Assembly: GCF_003751445.1 (NCBI RefSeq)
Contig: NZ_RJUU01000002.1
Span: 1,399,051-1,463,050 of the forward strand
DNA length: 64,000 nt
From: Streptomyces sp. 840.1
Lineage (GTDB): Bacteria > Actinomycetota > Actinomycetes > Streptomycetales > Streptomycetaceae
Direction: 5' to 3'
Shown: positions 51,525 through 60,361 of the stretch, one piece after another
Numbering within the stretch: position 1 is the first letter of the stretch
Layout: each line of letters begins with the position of its first letter
Program-made: the position numbers and the translations under genes
The notes under the pieces: generated by a model
What the model was told of the DNA's origin: nothing
Database searches by the model: none
Seen by the model: only the letters and a program-made list of their open reading frames with translations

Positions 51525-52759
51525 GACGTGGTCCCGGCGGGGCGGTGGGTGAGGCCGTCGAGGTAGTCGGCGAAGACGGTGTCGTCGATGACGGGCTGGC
51601 CGGTGCGGTAGGCGCGCTGTTTGACCCAGGCCATCGCCGCGCGGGTCTGCTCACGGTCCAGCGTGTGGCCCAGGCCCGTGGCGACCGAGGTGACGACCCG
51701 GGTACTGGCCAGATGGGTCAGGACCACACGGGGGGCGACACCAAGCACCTCCTGCGGATCGTAGGGCTGGAAGAGTTCCGGATGGACGAACGGTGTGCCG
51801 GTGGAGATGGAACCCACCCCGGTCCCGACAATCGGCGTGGTGACGCTCAGCGGGACGCCCGTCTCCTCGCTCACCATCCGCGCGATGTCCGGCAGCCGCG
51901 TCAGATCCGGCGGCGCCCACCACGGCACCGCATCCGCTCCCAGCAGATCGTCCGCGTGCCGGGCGAGCAGGAACAGCAGTTGCTCGGTGGCGACCATCCC
52001 GGCCCGCTCGGCGATGCCCAGCCACGAGGAGGAGACCACCCGCACCCCCGCGTCCAGTGCTTGCAAGGTGTTGGCCAGGCCCAGCCCGAGATCGTTGTGC
52101 AGATGAGAGGCCAGCACCACCTCGCCGCCGGCTTGTGCCCGCACGCGGTTGAACATCTCCCCGCAGGCTGCCGGGAGCTGGGCGCCGACCGTGTCCGCCA
52201 GGACGACCAGCCCCGCGCCCGCCCCGGTCATGGTCTGCGCATAGAGGGCCATCAGCGCGTGATCGGCGCGGGACGCGTCCGCCAGACACACATCCACCGC
52301 CACCTCCTCGTCCAGATCACGGGCCTCCTTCACCAGGTCGACCCCGGCCTGCAGAGCCTCCGGGGCAGTGCGGTGGACCATCACCTGCGCCATCGCCTCC
52401 GACGCGGGCACCACCACCATCACCCGGGCATGACGGCTGCCCCGCACGGAGGCCACCGCCTGCGCCAGATCCCGCCGTGCCCCGCGGCAGACCGCCGCGA
52501 CACTCACCGCGCCCTCCGCCTCCACCGCGACGCGGCGTACTGCCTCGAACTCCTCGGCGCACACTGCGGGAAACCCGGCGGCGAACACCACGTGCCGGGG
52601 ACCGTCCGCTCCGAAGACCCGACCCGTCTCACGCGCCAGCGCCACCCGGAAGCCCGGAGTCATCAGCGTCTTCGCCTGAGCGCCGTCCCGGGCCGACTCC
52701 TCCCACAGCACTACCCGCCCCGCAATGGCCGACTCCCGCACCACATCCACAAGGACCAC
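51521..52759 (-). CDS. DRE-TIM metallolyase (isopropylmalate/homocitrate synthase-like)
   Basis: A 412-residue enzyme. The DRE-TIM signature appears as WEESARDGAQ (Asp and Arg retained), the metal site as HLHNDLGLGLANTL, with Asp in VDVCLADASRAD and LADTVGAQLP supporting the barrel. It lacks the long C-terminal leucine-regulatory domain, so is nearer to homocitrate synthase or aldolase-type members that join acetyl-CoA or pyruvate units to a 2-oxoacid. Start GTG 52759 (or an in-frame GTG nine bases downstream). The only close gene is the coupled YrdC-like partner. Confidence 0.88.
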   Translation of the reverse strand: MVLVDVVRESAIAGRVVLWEESARDGAQAKTLMTPGFRVALARETGRVFGADGPRHVVFAAGFPAVCAEEFEAVRRVAVEAEGAVSVAAVCRGARRDLAQAVASVRGSRHARVMVVVPASEAMAQVMVHRTAPEALQAGVDLVKEARDLDEEVAVDVCLADASRADHALMALYAQTMTGAGAGLVVLADTVGAQLPAACGEMFNRVRAQAGGEVVLASHLHNDLGLGLANTLQALDAGVRVVSSSWLGIAERAGMVATEQLLFLLARHADDLLGADAVPWWAPPDLTRLPDIARMVSEETGVPLSVTTPIVGTGVGSISTGTPFVHPELFQPYDPQEVLGVAPRVVLTHLASTRVVTSVATGLGHTLDREQTRAAMAWVKQRAYRTGQPVIDDTVFADYLDGLTHRPAGTTS

Positions 52760-53038
52760 TTCCCCTAGCTGACCTCACGATGGCCGCATGCCACCACCAG
52801 GAGAACGATTCGGCGCCACGGTTCACTCGCTCGAACTCATGTTGCCCATGCGGTGATGCCCACCTCTCGCAAACCGGCCTCGGGACTGGTGAGCTCGCAT
52901 GTTGAGGTGTCGCGTATTCCAGCTCAGGGCGCCCCGACCGGCCACTTTGGGTCCTGCGGGCGGTGTCCAGGGCCCGGCCCGGAGTGAGTATGTTCGTCCG
53001 ATGGCGCGTTCGAAGCGCTTCGGGAAGGGAGGGTGCCG

Positions 53039-53266
53039 GTGGACGTCGTCGCGATGATGGAAGCACTGGCTGAACAGGGCGTAACGGTGCTGTTCAAGGC
53101 CGACGCTGAGCGGATGGCAGAGAAGGGCAAGCCTTGGACCTTCGTCGCCAGTGGAGCGCCGTTGCACGAGGACGTCCTTGTGCGAACCGATGCCGCGTCT
53201 GGGGAGCAATGCCTCGCAGTGTGCTTGCCCCGCCTGCGTGAGCTGGGCTTTTCGTTCCCGGAGTGA
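53039..53266 (+). CDS. Small hypothetical protein
   Basis: About 75 residues from GTG 53039, 6 nt after AAGGGAGG (GTG 53033 also in frame). Sequence MDVVAMMEALAEQGVTVLFKADAERMAEKGKPWTF is a helix then a beta strand, ending with ECLAVCLPRLRELGF-like residues. Short compact proteins of this form are common and uncharacterised in Streptomyces. Good binding site and coding-like composition support reality. Confidence 0.65.
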   Translation: MDVVAMMEALAEQGVTVLFKADAERMAEKGKPWTFVASGAPLHEDVLVRTDAASGEQCLAVCLPRLRELGFSFPE

Positions 53267-53326
53267 GAGAGCAGGTGTGACCGAACCGCCGCCCTGGATG
53301 TCAGTGCCGACTGCTTACATGAGCCC

Positions 53327-54496
53327 ATGGACACCGTGCACACGACCGCCGCCCTCCTCCCGGACCCCGCCGAACTCCGCGCGCACCTGCGCGCGCTGGC
53401 CGTGCTGGACCAGGCGATCTGCCGCGACCCGCGGTTCTCTCGCTACTCCTTCTCCACCACCTGGGGGCCTGGGACGGAGGCGGCCCTGATGGACAACGGC
53501 TCGGGTGACGACTTCTCCGTCCTCTTCACCCCTGCCGGTGTGCTCGTCCGCGGCTTCGACCACGAGTCGGCGATGAGCCCGTACGCCACGGACGACGAAC
53601 AGGTCTGGCCCGGTGTCATCGACGAGGTGCCCGCCGCGCTCCGCCCGCTTCTGGACGACCCGGCCTTCGTCGACGAGGGCCTCGGCGCCTCGCGGGTCAC
53701 CGCCTGCCTGTGGCGGGAGACCGGCGGCAGCGCCTGGCGCGCCGGCTCGGGCATCGAGTTCCCCTCGGGCACCCCGGACCCGGACGGCTCCGGGCACCTC
53801 TTCCGCCTCCTCACCGACCGCTCCCCCGAGGCCGTTCAGACGCACTTCGAGGAGGACTACGGGCGGCCCGTCCCCCTCGACACCGTCCGCCACGTCCTCG
53901 CGGGCCACCCCCTGACCCCCGAAGCCGCCCACGGCCTCAACCCGGCCGCCCTCTCCGACGAGGCCCTGCTCCGCCGGATCGCCGCCGACCCCGACGTCGG
54001 GGCGTACCTCGCCTGCGACGGCGAGTTCGACCTCACGCGGACCGACCCCATCGAGTCGATCACCCTGCCGGCCGGTCTCCCGGCGGAGCCCGTGGCCGGC
54101 TGCAACGCGGGAGGTACCCACTACCTCTGCGGCCCGGCCGGCTCCGACCGCGTCCGCCCCGTCCTCTACACCGACTCCGAGGGCCAGGCTTCCCTCATCG
54201 CGGAGTCCCTCGCCGAGGCCCTGACCCTGGCCATCGTTCTCCCCTCCTGGCACGACGCCCTGGCCGGCTTCCGTCCCCCCGCGCTCAACGCCGACTACCT
54301 GGAGGACAACCCGCACCACCCCGAGGTCCGCGACCGCCTCCTCGCCGCCCTCCGCCTCCCCCCGGCCACCGAGCCCGAGGTCCTGGCCCGCCTCCTCACT
54401 ACGGCCGCCCGCACCGTCCCGGACGGCTTCCTCCCTTCGGCCGAGGGCGAGGAGGACGCGGCCTTCGAACCGATGCTCCGTCTGCCGGCCGAGTAG
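53327..54496 (+). CDS. Hypothetical cytoplasmic protein
   Basis: A 389-residue protein rich in Asp, Glu, Pro and Leu without transmembrane or signal segments. Residues about 1-130 form a domain with RYSFSTTWGPGTEAALMDNGSGDDFSVLFTPAGVLVRGF, and the remainder is helical (LLDDPAFVDEG ... LSDEALLRRIAADPDVGAYL). Such proteins accompany polymorphic-toxin or SMI1/SUKH immunity clusters at times, but no toxin is seen here. I do not recognise a conserved domain with confidence. Confidence 0.7.
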   Translation: MDTVHTTAALLPDPAELRAHLRALAVLDQAICRDPRFSRYSFSTTWGPGTEAALMDNGSGDDFSVLFTPAGVLVRGFDHESAMSPYATDDEQVWPGVIDEVPAALRPLLDDPAFVDEGLGASRVTACLWRETGGSAWRAGSGIEFPSGTPDPDGSGHLFRLLTDRSPEAVQTHFEEDYGRPVPLDTVRHVLAGHPLTPEAAHGLNPAALSDEALLRRIAADPDVGAYLACDGEFDLTRTDPIESITLPAGLPAEPVAGCNAGGTHYLCGPAGSDRVRPVLYTDSEGQASLIAESLAEALTLAIVLPSWHDALAGFRPPALNADYLEDNPHHPEVRDRLLAALRLPPATEPEVLARLLTTAARTVPDGFLPSAEGEEDAAFEPMLRLPAE

Positions 54497-54929
54497 GACA
54501 GCACCGCCGCGCGCCGCCTTCCGGACCCGACGCACCGCTACGGCGAAGTCCTGACCGCACTGCCCCACTGGATGCGCCCGCCTTGCGCGGAGGGCTGTTC
54601 GCGGAGGACGTGGACCGCCTCCCCGAGGTTCGCCCGGTCAGCGCCGCCGATGCCAGTACCTCCAAGCACCAGAAGCGCCGCAAGGCCAAGAGATGGACCA
54701 GCGCACCCGCGGACGACTGCCTGCGCTGTCCACCGTCGTCCGAGCCGCCAGGGCGAACTGGACGGAGGCCCGGGAGGGGATGGACGCGCTGCAGGCCGCT
54801 CCACTCGACGGCCAGTTCACGTTCAGGGGCAGATTTCGCCGCCATCGCCGGACACACCTCCCCGCCGGCCCCGGACCAGCCTTGAATACTCGTAGCCGCC
54901 TCGAAGACGGACCGCCTAGTCTCCAGTCC
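54497..54929. other. Gap with possible gene fragments
   Basis: 433 bp after the hypothetical gene. Short stretches look coding (for example RYGEVLTALPHWMRP at 54537-54580) but no frame holds together and no start site is convincing. Possibly decayed remains of duplicated neighbours. Confidence 0.35.
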
Positions 54930-55259
54930 ATGCGCACAATGTTCGTGTTCGCCGCAGGTGAGCGAGCTGAGATCATCGCCGCACTTGATCGACACCTGAA
55001 CCAGCAGCGCCATCCCTGGACCCTGGACGACGGCAACCTCTACATCGACATCGACGAGGAGCAGAACGGTTGCCTCCTCTCTGACTGGGAGCCCGACGAC
55101 GTGACGGTCCTCGACAGGGCCGCCGGATTCCATCCCACGTGGGCAGTGCAGATCGATATCTCCGGTCGGGTCGACGGCACCGCAGAGGTTGTCGCCCTGC
55201 CTGTTCAACAAGGTAGACGGCAGCGGGGCGTGCGGTGGGGTGGCTATTGGGCGACGTAG
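54930..55259 (+). CDS. Small hypothetical protein, C-terminus possibly truncated
   Basis: A 109-residue protein beginning MRTMFVFAAGERAEIIAALD, with a mixed alpha/beta core (YIDIDEEQNGCLLSDWEPDDV ... WAVQIDISGRVDGTAEV). The -10-like TAGTCT at 54917-54922 lies 7 bp before ATG 54930, indicating a leaderless start. The last residues (from about QQGRRQRG) look unnatural and run into the 3' end of the convergent SDR gene, which it overlaps by 16 bp, so the original C-terminus may be lost. Family unknown. Confidence 0.6.
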   Translation: MRTMFVFAAGERAEIIAALDRHLNQQRHPWTLDDGNLYIDIDEEQNGCLLSDWEPDDVTVLDRAAGFHPTWAVQIDISGRVDGTAEVVALPVQQGRRQRGVRWGGYWAT

Positions 55260-56011
55260 CCGCCGTCGACGGGCAGGGCGATGCCGGTGACGTAGCTGGC
55301 GCCGTCGCTGCAGAGCCAGAGGACGGCCTGGGCGATCTCGTCGGCGGTGCCGAGTCGGTCGATGGCCTGGCCTGCTTCGGCCTGGTGGCGGTCGAGGTCT
55401 CCGCCTTCGACCATGGCGTCGACCATGGGGGTGCTGATGGTGCCGGGGCAGACGGCGTTGACCCGGACGCCGCGGGAGCCGTATTCGAGGGCGACGCTCT
55501 TGGTGAGACCGATCACGCCGTGCTTGGAGGCGTGGTACGCGGCGCGGCCGGGGTTGCCGACGAGGCCGCCGAGGGAGGAGCAGTTGACGATCGCGCCGCT
55601 GCCCTGGGTGCGCATGTGGCGCAGTTCGTGTTTCACGCTTGCCCAGATGCCCCGGAGGTTGATGCCCTGGACGCGGTCGAACTGCTCGGCGTTCTCGTCG
55701 GCGGCGTCGGTGGGCGGGGGCATGATCCCGGCGTTGTTGTAGGCCATGTCCAGGCCGCCGAAGGCTTCGACGGTGCGGTCGACGGCGGCGGCGACCTGGT
55801 CTTCATCGGTGACGTCACAGACCAGCGCAAGGACCTGATGGCCGTCGTCGGCGAGCTGCTTCGCGGCGGTGTTGACGGCGTCCTCGTTGATGTCAGCTAG
55901 GGCGACGGCCGCGCCTGCTTCGGCGAAGGCGCGGGCGGTGGCCAGGCCCATGCCGGAAGAGGCGCCGGTGACGAAGGCGACCTGGCGGGTGAAGTCGTAC
56001 GTGGGGTTCAT
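55244..56011 (-). CDS. SDR family oxidoreductase
   Basis: A 255-residue classical SDR. The NAD(P) site is TGASSGMGLATA with Asp in LADINED (NAD preference), NNAG, and the catalytic Ser and YxxxK are in NCSSLGG ... YHASKHG. It oxidises or reduces a secondary alcohol or ketone. Last gene of the leftward run from the alcohol dehydrogenase, 37 bp after the MFS stop. ATG 56011 (MNPTYDFTRQ). Confidence 0.93.
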   Translation of the reverse strand: MNPTYDFTRQVAFVTGASSGMGLATARAFAEAGAAVALADINEDAVNTAAKQLADDGHQVLALVCDVTDEDQVAAAVDRTVEAFGGLDMAYNNAGIMPPPTDAADENAEQFDRVQGINLRGIWASVKHELRHMRTQGSGAIVNCSSLGGLVGNPGRAAYHASKHGVIGLTKSVALEYGSRGVRVNAVCPGTISTPMVDAMVEGGDLDRHQAEAGQAIDRLGTADEIAQAVLWLCSDGASYVTGIALPVDGGYVAQ

Positions 56012-56048
56012 GACGGTGGCTCCCAACGAAGGTGTACGAGCGTGAAGT

Positions 56049-57305
56049 TCAGCGCGGGGATGTCGCGGCGGCGTCCTCGGTTCGCGGGTGTTCGGTGTCG
56101 GTGGTGTGGTGGGCAACGATCCGGGAGGGGCCGGTGGCGCCGCGCAGTGCGAGGGCGATCAGGGGCAGCAGGGTGAGCGCGGCGAAGACCGCGCCTACCA
56201 GGGCCGGGCCGGTCAGACCGAGCGAGGAGTCCAGCGCGTGGCCCGCTGCGAGGGACCCGGCGGCGATGCCGGTGTTGTAGCCGGAGGTGGTCAGTGCCGA
56301 GGTGAGGGTGGGGGCGTCGCCTGCGAAGCGGACGGCGAGGGAGGTGACGACCGGGTTGACGGTGAACCCGGCCAGCGCCATGCCGAAGATCAGGATCACG
56401 GCGGCCGCGGGGCTGTTCGAGGCGGGGATCAGGGCCAGCAGGATGAGGGAGGTGGCTGCCGATGCGGTGATCGTGGTGGCCATCGGGCGGTGGTCGCCGA
56501 GACGGCCGCCGATCGAGGTGCCGCCCAGCGCGCCGATGCCGAAGGCGATCAACACGAGCGGTACGGCGCCGGCCGGGATGCCCGCCCGGTCGGTCAGCAG
56601 CGGCGTGATGTAGGTGTACGTCGCCAGGACCCCGCCCATGATCAGCACTGCAGCGGCGAGCGCCAGCCACAGCCGCCCCTGCTTGAGGGCCCGGACCTCG
56701 GCGCACACGGAGACCTCGGCCCGCTGCTCGGTACGGGGGATGAACCGGCCGACGAACGCGGCGGCCAGCGCGGCGAGGACGGCGAGCGCCCAGAAGGGGC
56801 CGCGCCAGCCGATGTAGTGGCCGACGAACGAGCCGATCGGCACGCCGATGACGTTGGCCAGGGTGAGGCCGCCCATCATGACGCCGACCGCCCGCGTGGA
56901 CCGCGCAGGGCCCGCGGTGGTGGTGGCGATGACGAAGCCGACGGCCCAGAACGCGCCGGTGGCCAGGGCTGTCACGACCCGGGCGGTGAGCACGACGGTG
57001 AAGGAGGTGCTGAGCGCGGCGACGGCGTGGCCGAGGGCGAAGACGGCGAGCGCCCCGATGAGGGTGTGGCGCTGGGGCAGGCGCAGGGTGGCCATGGCCA
57101 TGGTGGGCCCGCCGACGATCATCCCGACGGCGAACGCGGTGATCAGGAGGCCGGCGTGGGACACGCTGACGTTCAGGTCGGCGGCCATCTCGGGCAGCAG
57201 TCCGGCGATGACGAACTCGGTGGTGCCCATCAGGAACGTGCCGGCGGCGAGCACCCAGACGACGAAGGGCAGCTTGCCGGTGGCGGGCCCGGTGGCGGAG
57301 GGCAT
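56049..57305 (-). CDS. MFS transporter, DHA1 (AraJ-like)
   Basis: A 418-residue, 12-helix exporter. The first helix reads GTFLMGTTEFVIAGLLPEMAADL, typical of the AraJ/YdhP sugar-efflux-like group; motif C as GGLTLANVIGVPIGSFVG. The Pro/Thr/Glu-rich C-terminal tail is cytoplasmic. Start ATG 57305. Lies between the cyclophilin-like lipoprotein (47 bp) and the SDR, in the XRE-linked run. Confidence 0.92.
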   Translation of the reverse strand: MPSATGPATGKLPFVVWVLAAGTFLMGTTEFVIAGLLPEMAADLNVSVSHAGLLITAFAVGMIVGGPTMAMATLRLPQRHTLIGALAVFALGHAVAALSTSFTVVLTARVVTALATGAFWAVGFVIATTTAGPARSTRAVGVMMGGLTLANVIGVPIGSFVGHYIGWRGPFWALAVLAALAAAFVGRFIPRTEQRAEVSVCAEVRALKQGRLWLALAAAVLIMGGVLATYTYITPLLTDRAGIPAGAVPLVLIAFGIGALGGTSIGGRLGDHRPMATTITASAATSLILLALIPASNSPAAAVILIFGMALAGFTVNPVVTSLAVRFAGDAPTLTSALTTSGYNTGIAAGSLAAGHALDSSLGLTGPALVGAVFAALTLLPLIALALRGATGPSRIVAHHTTDTEHPRTEDAAATSPR

Positions 57306-57352
57306 GCGAAGACTTCTTCCCGTACGAGGAGCGGTGGGGTTGGTGGGTGGGG

Positions 57353-57895
57353 TCAGAAGGCGGCCTCGATGGTGATCCGGTCGGCCCCGGACAACTGGTC
57401 GGCGTCGGCGTTGATGTGGCCGAGGACCAGTAGATCGGAGGAGGCGGAGGGGCCGTCCTGGTAGAAGATGGCGAGGTTGCCCCAGGGGACGTAGTAGGTG
57501 AGGTCCCCGGTCTTCGGCGCCTGCGGTTCGGGCGCGTTCTCGGTGGTCAGCTTCCTGGGCGGGTCGGCGATCCGCTCGGTCCCGTGGAAGTCCTTCAGGT
57601 CCAAGGTGAGCGGGAGGAGAGAGGCCAGGTCGCGGGCGGCGGGGCTGTCGGTCAGGGTCGCCTCGACCTCTCGGCCGTCGATGGTGACGCGGATGTCCAT
57701 CGAAGGGCTCCTGTCTGACCCGGACGGGCTCGCGGACGCCGAGGCCGGCGGTTCTCCGGACGCTGGGGCGGACGACGAGACGGAGGTGGTGGGGGCCTGC
57801 TCGGCGGACGAGTCGTCGGAGCAGACGGTCGCAGCCAGCAGCAGAAAGCCGGTGGCTGCGGTGGCGGTCAGGGCCCGGCGAAGGGTGAAGGTCAT
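57353..57895 (-). CDS. Lipoprotein with cyclophilin-like domain
   Basis: A 180-residue secreted lipoprotein. Signal peptide with lipobox LAATVC (Cys25), a Ser/Pro/Ala linker to about residue 63, then a cyclophilin-like fold domain (MDIRVTIDGREVEATLTDSPAARDLASLLPLTLDLKDFHGTE ... YYVPWGNLAIFYQD) of the family found next to cupins and oxidoreductases in many bacteria. Most relatives are cytoplasmic; here the domain is carried on a lipoprotein, an unusual form. ATGA overlap with the upstream SDR couples translation. Confidence 0.85.
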   Translation of the reverse strand: MTFTLRRALTATAATGFLLLAATVCSDDSSAEQAPTTSVSSSAPASGEPPASASASPSGSDRSPSMDIRVTIDGREVEATLTDSPAARDLASLLPLTLDLKDFHGTERIADPPRKLTTENAPEPQAPKTGDLTYYVPWGNLAIFYQDGPSASSDLLVLGHINADADQLSGADRITIEAAF

Positions 57896-58575
57896 GGGGT
57901 GCCGTCCTGCGGGTCGGGCATGGGCTCGGCGTAGTGACGGAAGCCGTCACGGTCGGTGTGCAGGCCGTACAGCAGGTCGGCGAGGGCCTCGGGACTGGAG
58001 GTCGCGGAGTCGGGGCTGATCGCCCCGGGCACGATGAGCTGTGTGACGTGGATGCTCTCGGGAGCGAGGGCGGTGTGGAGCATCTGCGCGTACGCGCTCT
58101 CGGCTGCGAACGCGATCGAGGTCCCGGCCACGCTGGCCTTCGGGCGTACCGCGCTGCCGCCGTTGACGAAAAGCAGCGTGCCCCGCCCGAGCTCCCGCAT
58201 CCCGGGCAGAACGGTGTTCACGCAGGCGAGCGGCCCCTTGACGGAGAAGGCCAGCGGGTCGTCCAAGTCGGCCGCGGTGGTGTCCAGGACCGGCTTCATG
58301 AAGTCGCTGCGGGGCACCGGGCTGAACTGGAGGATCTCGACGGGCCCCAGCGCGTCCGCGGCCCCATGCAGGGCTGCGGTGAGGGAGGCGGGGTCCAGGA
58401 CGTCGGCGGTGAAGCCGCGAGCGTGAATGTTGTCCCTGGCCAGTTCAGCTTCCAGATTGTCCTGGTGCTGGGCGCTGCGCGAGAGGAGGGCGACGCGGTG
58501 GCCCGCTTGGCCGAAGCGACGGGCGGCAGCCAGCCCCAGACCGGGGCCGGCACCGACAAGAGCGAAGGTGGTCAC
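57892..58575 (-). CDS. Atypical SDR family protein lacking YxxxK
   Basis: A 227-residue Rossmann protein. The nucleotide motif VGAGPGLGLAAARRFG and the LLSRS/DVLD signatures fit NADP-binding SDRs, but the expected catalytic YxxxK is not intact: the region reads AFAAESAYAQML, with a Leu where the Lys should be. It is therefore probably a binding protein or an enzyme with altered chemistry. GTG 58575 follows GAGGAGA. Coupled by ATGA to the cyclophilin-like lipoprotein. Confidence 0.85.
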   Translation of the reverse strand: MTTFALVGAGPGLGLAAARRFGQAGHRVALLSRSAQHQDNLEAELARDNIHARGFTADVLDPASLTAALHGAADALGPVEILQFSPVPRSDFMKPVLDTTAADLDDPLAFSVKGPLACVNTVLPGMRELGRGTLLFVNGGSAVRPKASVAGTSIAFAAESAYAQMLHTALAPESIHVTQLIVPGAISPDSATSSPEALADLLYGLHTDRDGFRHYAEPMPDPQDGTP

Positions 58576-58649
58576 GGGAGTTCTCCTCAACGACGTGGGT
58601 GGGGGTGGGCCGTATCAAGGCCGGGGGAAGGAGCGGTGTGCGCCGGGGT

Positions 58650-59056
58650 TCAGCCGGTGGCCGGTTTGGCGGTGTATTCCTCGTCGGTGACGGGGTTCAG
58701 CCAGTACACGACGTCGTGGGTGTCATCGCCCTCGTTGATGGCCAGGTGGACCATCAACCGGGTTCGGGGCGGCGCCGTACCAGTGCTCCTCGTCGGCTTC
58801 GAACAGGACGCGGTCACCGGGCCGGACGACTTCCACCGGGCCGCCGCGGCGCTGGCACAGGCCGACGCCTTCGGTGACGTCTGGCCCAAGGGGCGGCGGG
58901 GCCAGTGAGTGCGGGCGCCGGGCATGAAATACACCATGGACGCGCTGACCCGGGACGGGGCGGGCGCGGGGCGGCCACGGGGTCGATGTAGACGTCGCCG
59001 GTGAACCAGTCTGCCGGGCCCTTGATGGTGTCGATCGAGCTGCGGGTGGTCTGCAC
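58650..59056 (-). pseudogene. Frameshifted cupin gene
   Basis: Pieces of one cupin lie in three frames: MQTTRSSIDTIKGPADWFTG then VYIDPVAAP in one; MVYFMPGARTHW in a second; DVTEGVGLCQRRGGPVEVVRPGDRVLFEADEEHWYG in a third; and MVHLAINEGDD to the end of the gene back in the second. Together they spell a normal cupin of about 130 residues including both metal motifs, so at least three indels are needed. Either a dead gene or clustered sequence errors. Confidence 0.8.
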
Positions 59057-59080
59057 GGTTGCTCCTTGTGGGGTAGGGGG

Positions 59081-60097
59081 TCAGGGCTTGAGGAGGGTTT
59101 TGATCGCACGGCGCTCGTCCATCGCCTTGTAGCCCTCGGCGACCTGCTCCAGGGGCAGGGTGAGGTCGAAGACCTTGCCGGGGTCAATCCGGCCCTGAAG
59201 GACGCGGTCGATCAGATCGGGGAGGTAGCGGCGTACGGGGGCGGGGCCGCCGCGCAGGCCGACGTGGGAGAAGAACAGTTCCTGTCCGTCGACGGCGACC
59301 TCGTGGGGGACGCCGACGAAGCCGACGTTGCCGCCGGGCCGGGCGGAGTGCAGGGCCTGGCTCATGGCCTGAGCCGTGCCGACGCACTCCAGGACCGAGT
59401 CGGCACCAATCCCCCCGGTCAGCTCCTTGATCCGGGCCACACCTTCCTCACCGCGCTCGGAGACGATGTCGGTGGCGCCGAACTCGCGCGCCAGCTTCTG
59501 GCGGGAGGTGTGCCGTGACATGGCGATGATGCGCTCCGCGCCCAGCTCCTTGGCCGCGATCACTCCGCACAGGCCGACCGCGCCGTCGCCGACGACCACG
59601 GCGGTCGAGCCGGGCCTCACCTCGGCGGCGTCCGCGGCCCACCAGCCGGTGCCCATCACGTCGGACACGGCAAGCAGAGCGGGCCACAGATTCTCGCCCG
59701 GCACGTCCTCGGTGGCGACCAGGGTGCCTTGGGCGTTAGGAATGCGGACATACTCGGCCTGGCAGGTGGACATGAACTCGCGGCTCAGGCAGTTCGACTG
59801 GAAGCCGTTGCGACAGTTCGCGCAAGTGTTGTCCGAGGTGGCGAACGAGCCAACAACGAATTGGCCCGGCTTCACCGAGGTGACCGCAGATCCGACCTCC
59901 TCGACGAAGCCGACGTACTCGTGGCCCATGGGATGTGAGTGCTCCGTCGGCTCCGCGCCGCGATAGGGCCACAGGTCGGAACCGCACACGCAGGTCACAG
60001 CCGTCCGGATGACAGCGTCGGTCGGCTTGAGGATCTTGGCATCGTCCACGGTCTCGAACCGGATGTCACCGGGGGCGTGGATCACTGCTCCGCGCAT
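59081..60097 (-). CDS. Zinc-dependent alcohol dehydrogenase (MDR superfamily)
   Basis: A 338-residue medium-chain dehydrogenase. Catalytic zinc ligands Cys38 (CVCGSD) and His59-Glu60 (GHEYVGFVEE) are present; the structural-zinc loop shows Cys92, Cys95 and Cys103, one fewer cysteine than usual. The NAD(P) motif is VVVGDGAVGLCG, and the opening MRGAVIHAPGDIRFE is typical of glutathione-dependent or tetrahydro-type members. First gene of the leftward run; divergent from XRE regulator 60362. Confidence 0.93.
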   Translation of the reverse strand: MRGAVIHAPGDIRFETVDDAKILKPTDAVIRTAVTCVCGSDLWPYRGAEPTEHSHPMGHEYVGFVEEVGSAVTSVKPGQFVVGSFATSDNTCANCRNGFQSNCLSREFMSTCQAEYVRIPNAQGTLVATEDVPGENLWPALLAVSDVMGTGWWAADAAEVRPGSTAVVVGDGAVGLCGVIAAKELGAERIIAMSRHTSRQKLAREFGATDIVSERGEEGVARIKELTGGIGADSVLECVGTAQAMSQALHSARPGGNVGFVGVPHEVAVDGQELFFSHVGLRGGPAPVRRYLPDLIDRVLQGRIDPGKVFDLTLPLEQVAEGYKAMDERRAIKTLLKP

Positions 60098-60305
60098 GAG
60101 GAAAGCTCCTTGCCTGCTGAAGCCTGCCGACGCCGGGAGGGTTCCGGCAGGCCACCGAATGGGTGAGGGCCCCGGTGCAGACAGCGATTCCGCCGCCTGC
60201 GGGCCCAGGGGGCCCGGCGCCCGGCCCACCCGCTGTGACAGGCGGACGGCCAGCGCCACGTCAACCAGGTAACTCCCATCCCGCGCGGACAGCGAGTCAC
60301 TGACG

Positions 60306-60330
60306 AGGGGTGTACCAGCAGTACATCCCT
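60306..60330. promoter_or_regulatory. Palindromic operator between XRE regulator and dehydrogenase
   Basis: AGGGGTGTAC and GTACATCCCT match as complements at 9 of 10 positions around a 5-bp centre. It lies 31 bp before the XRE start and in the divergent promoter region of the dehydrogenase operon. Confidence 0.6.
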
Positions 60331-60361
60331 CCCATCCCGGGCAGGCCGTACCGTCGAATGC

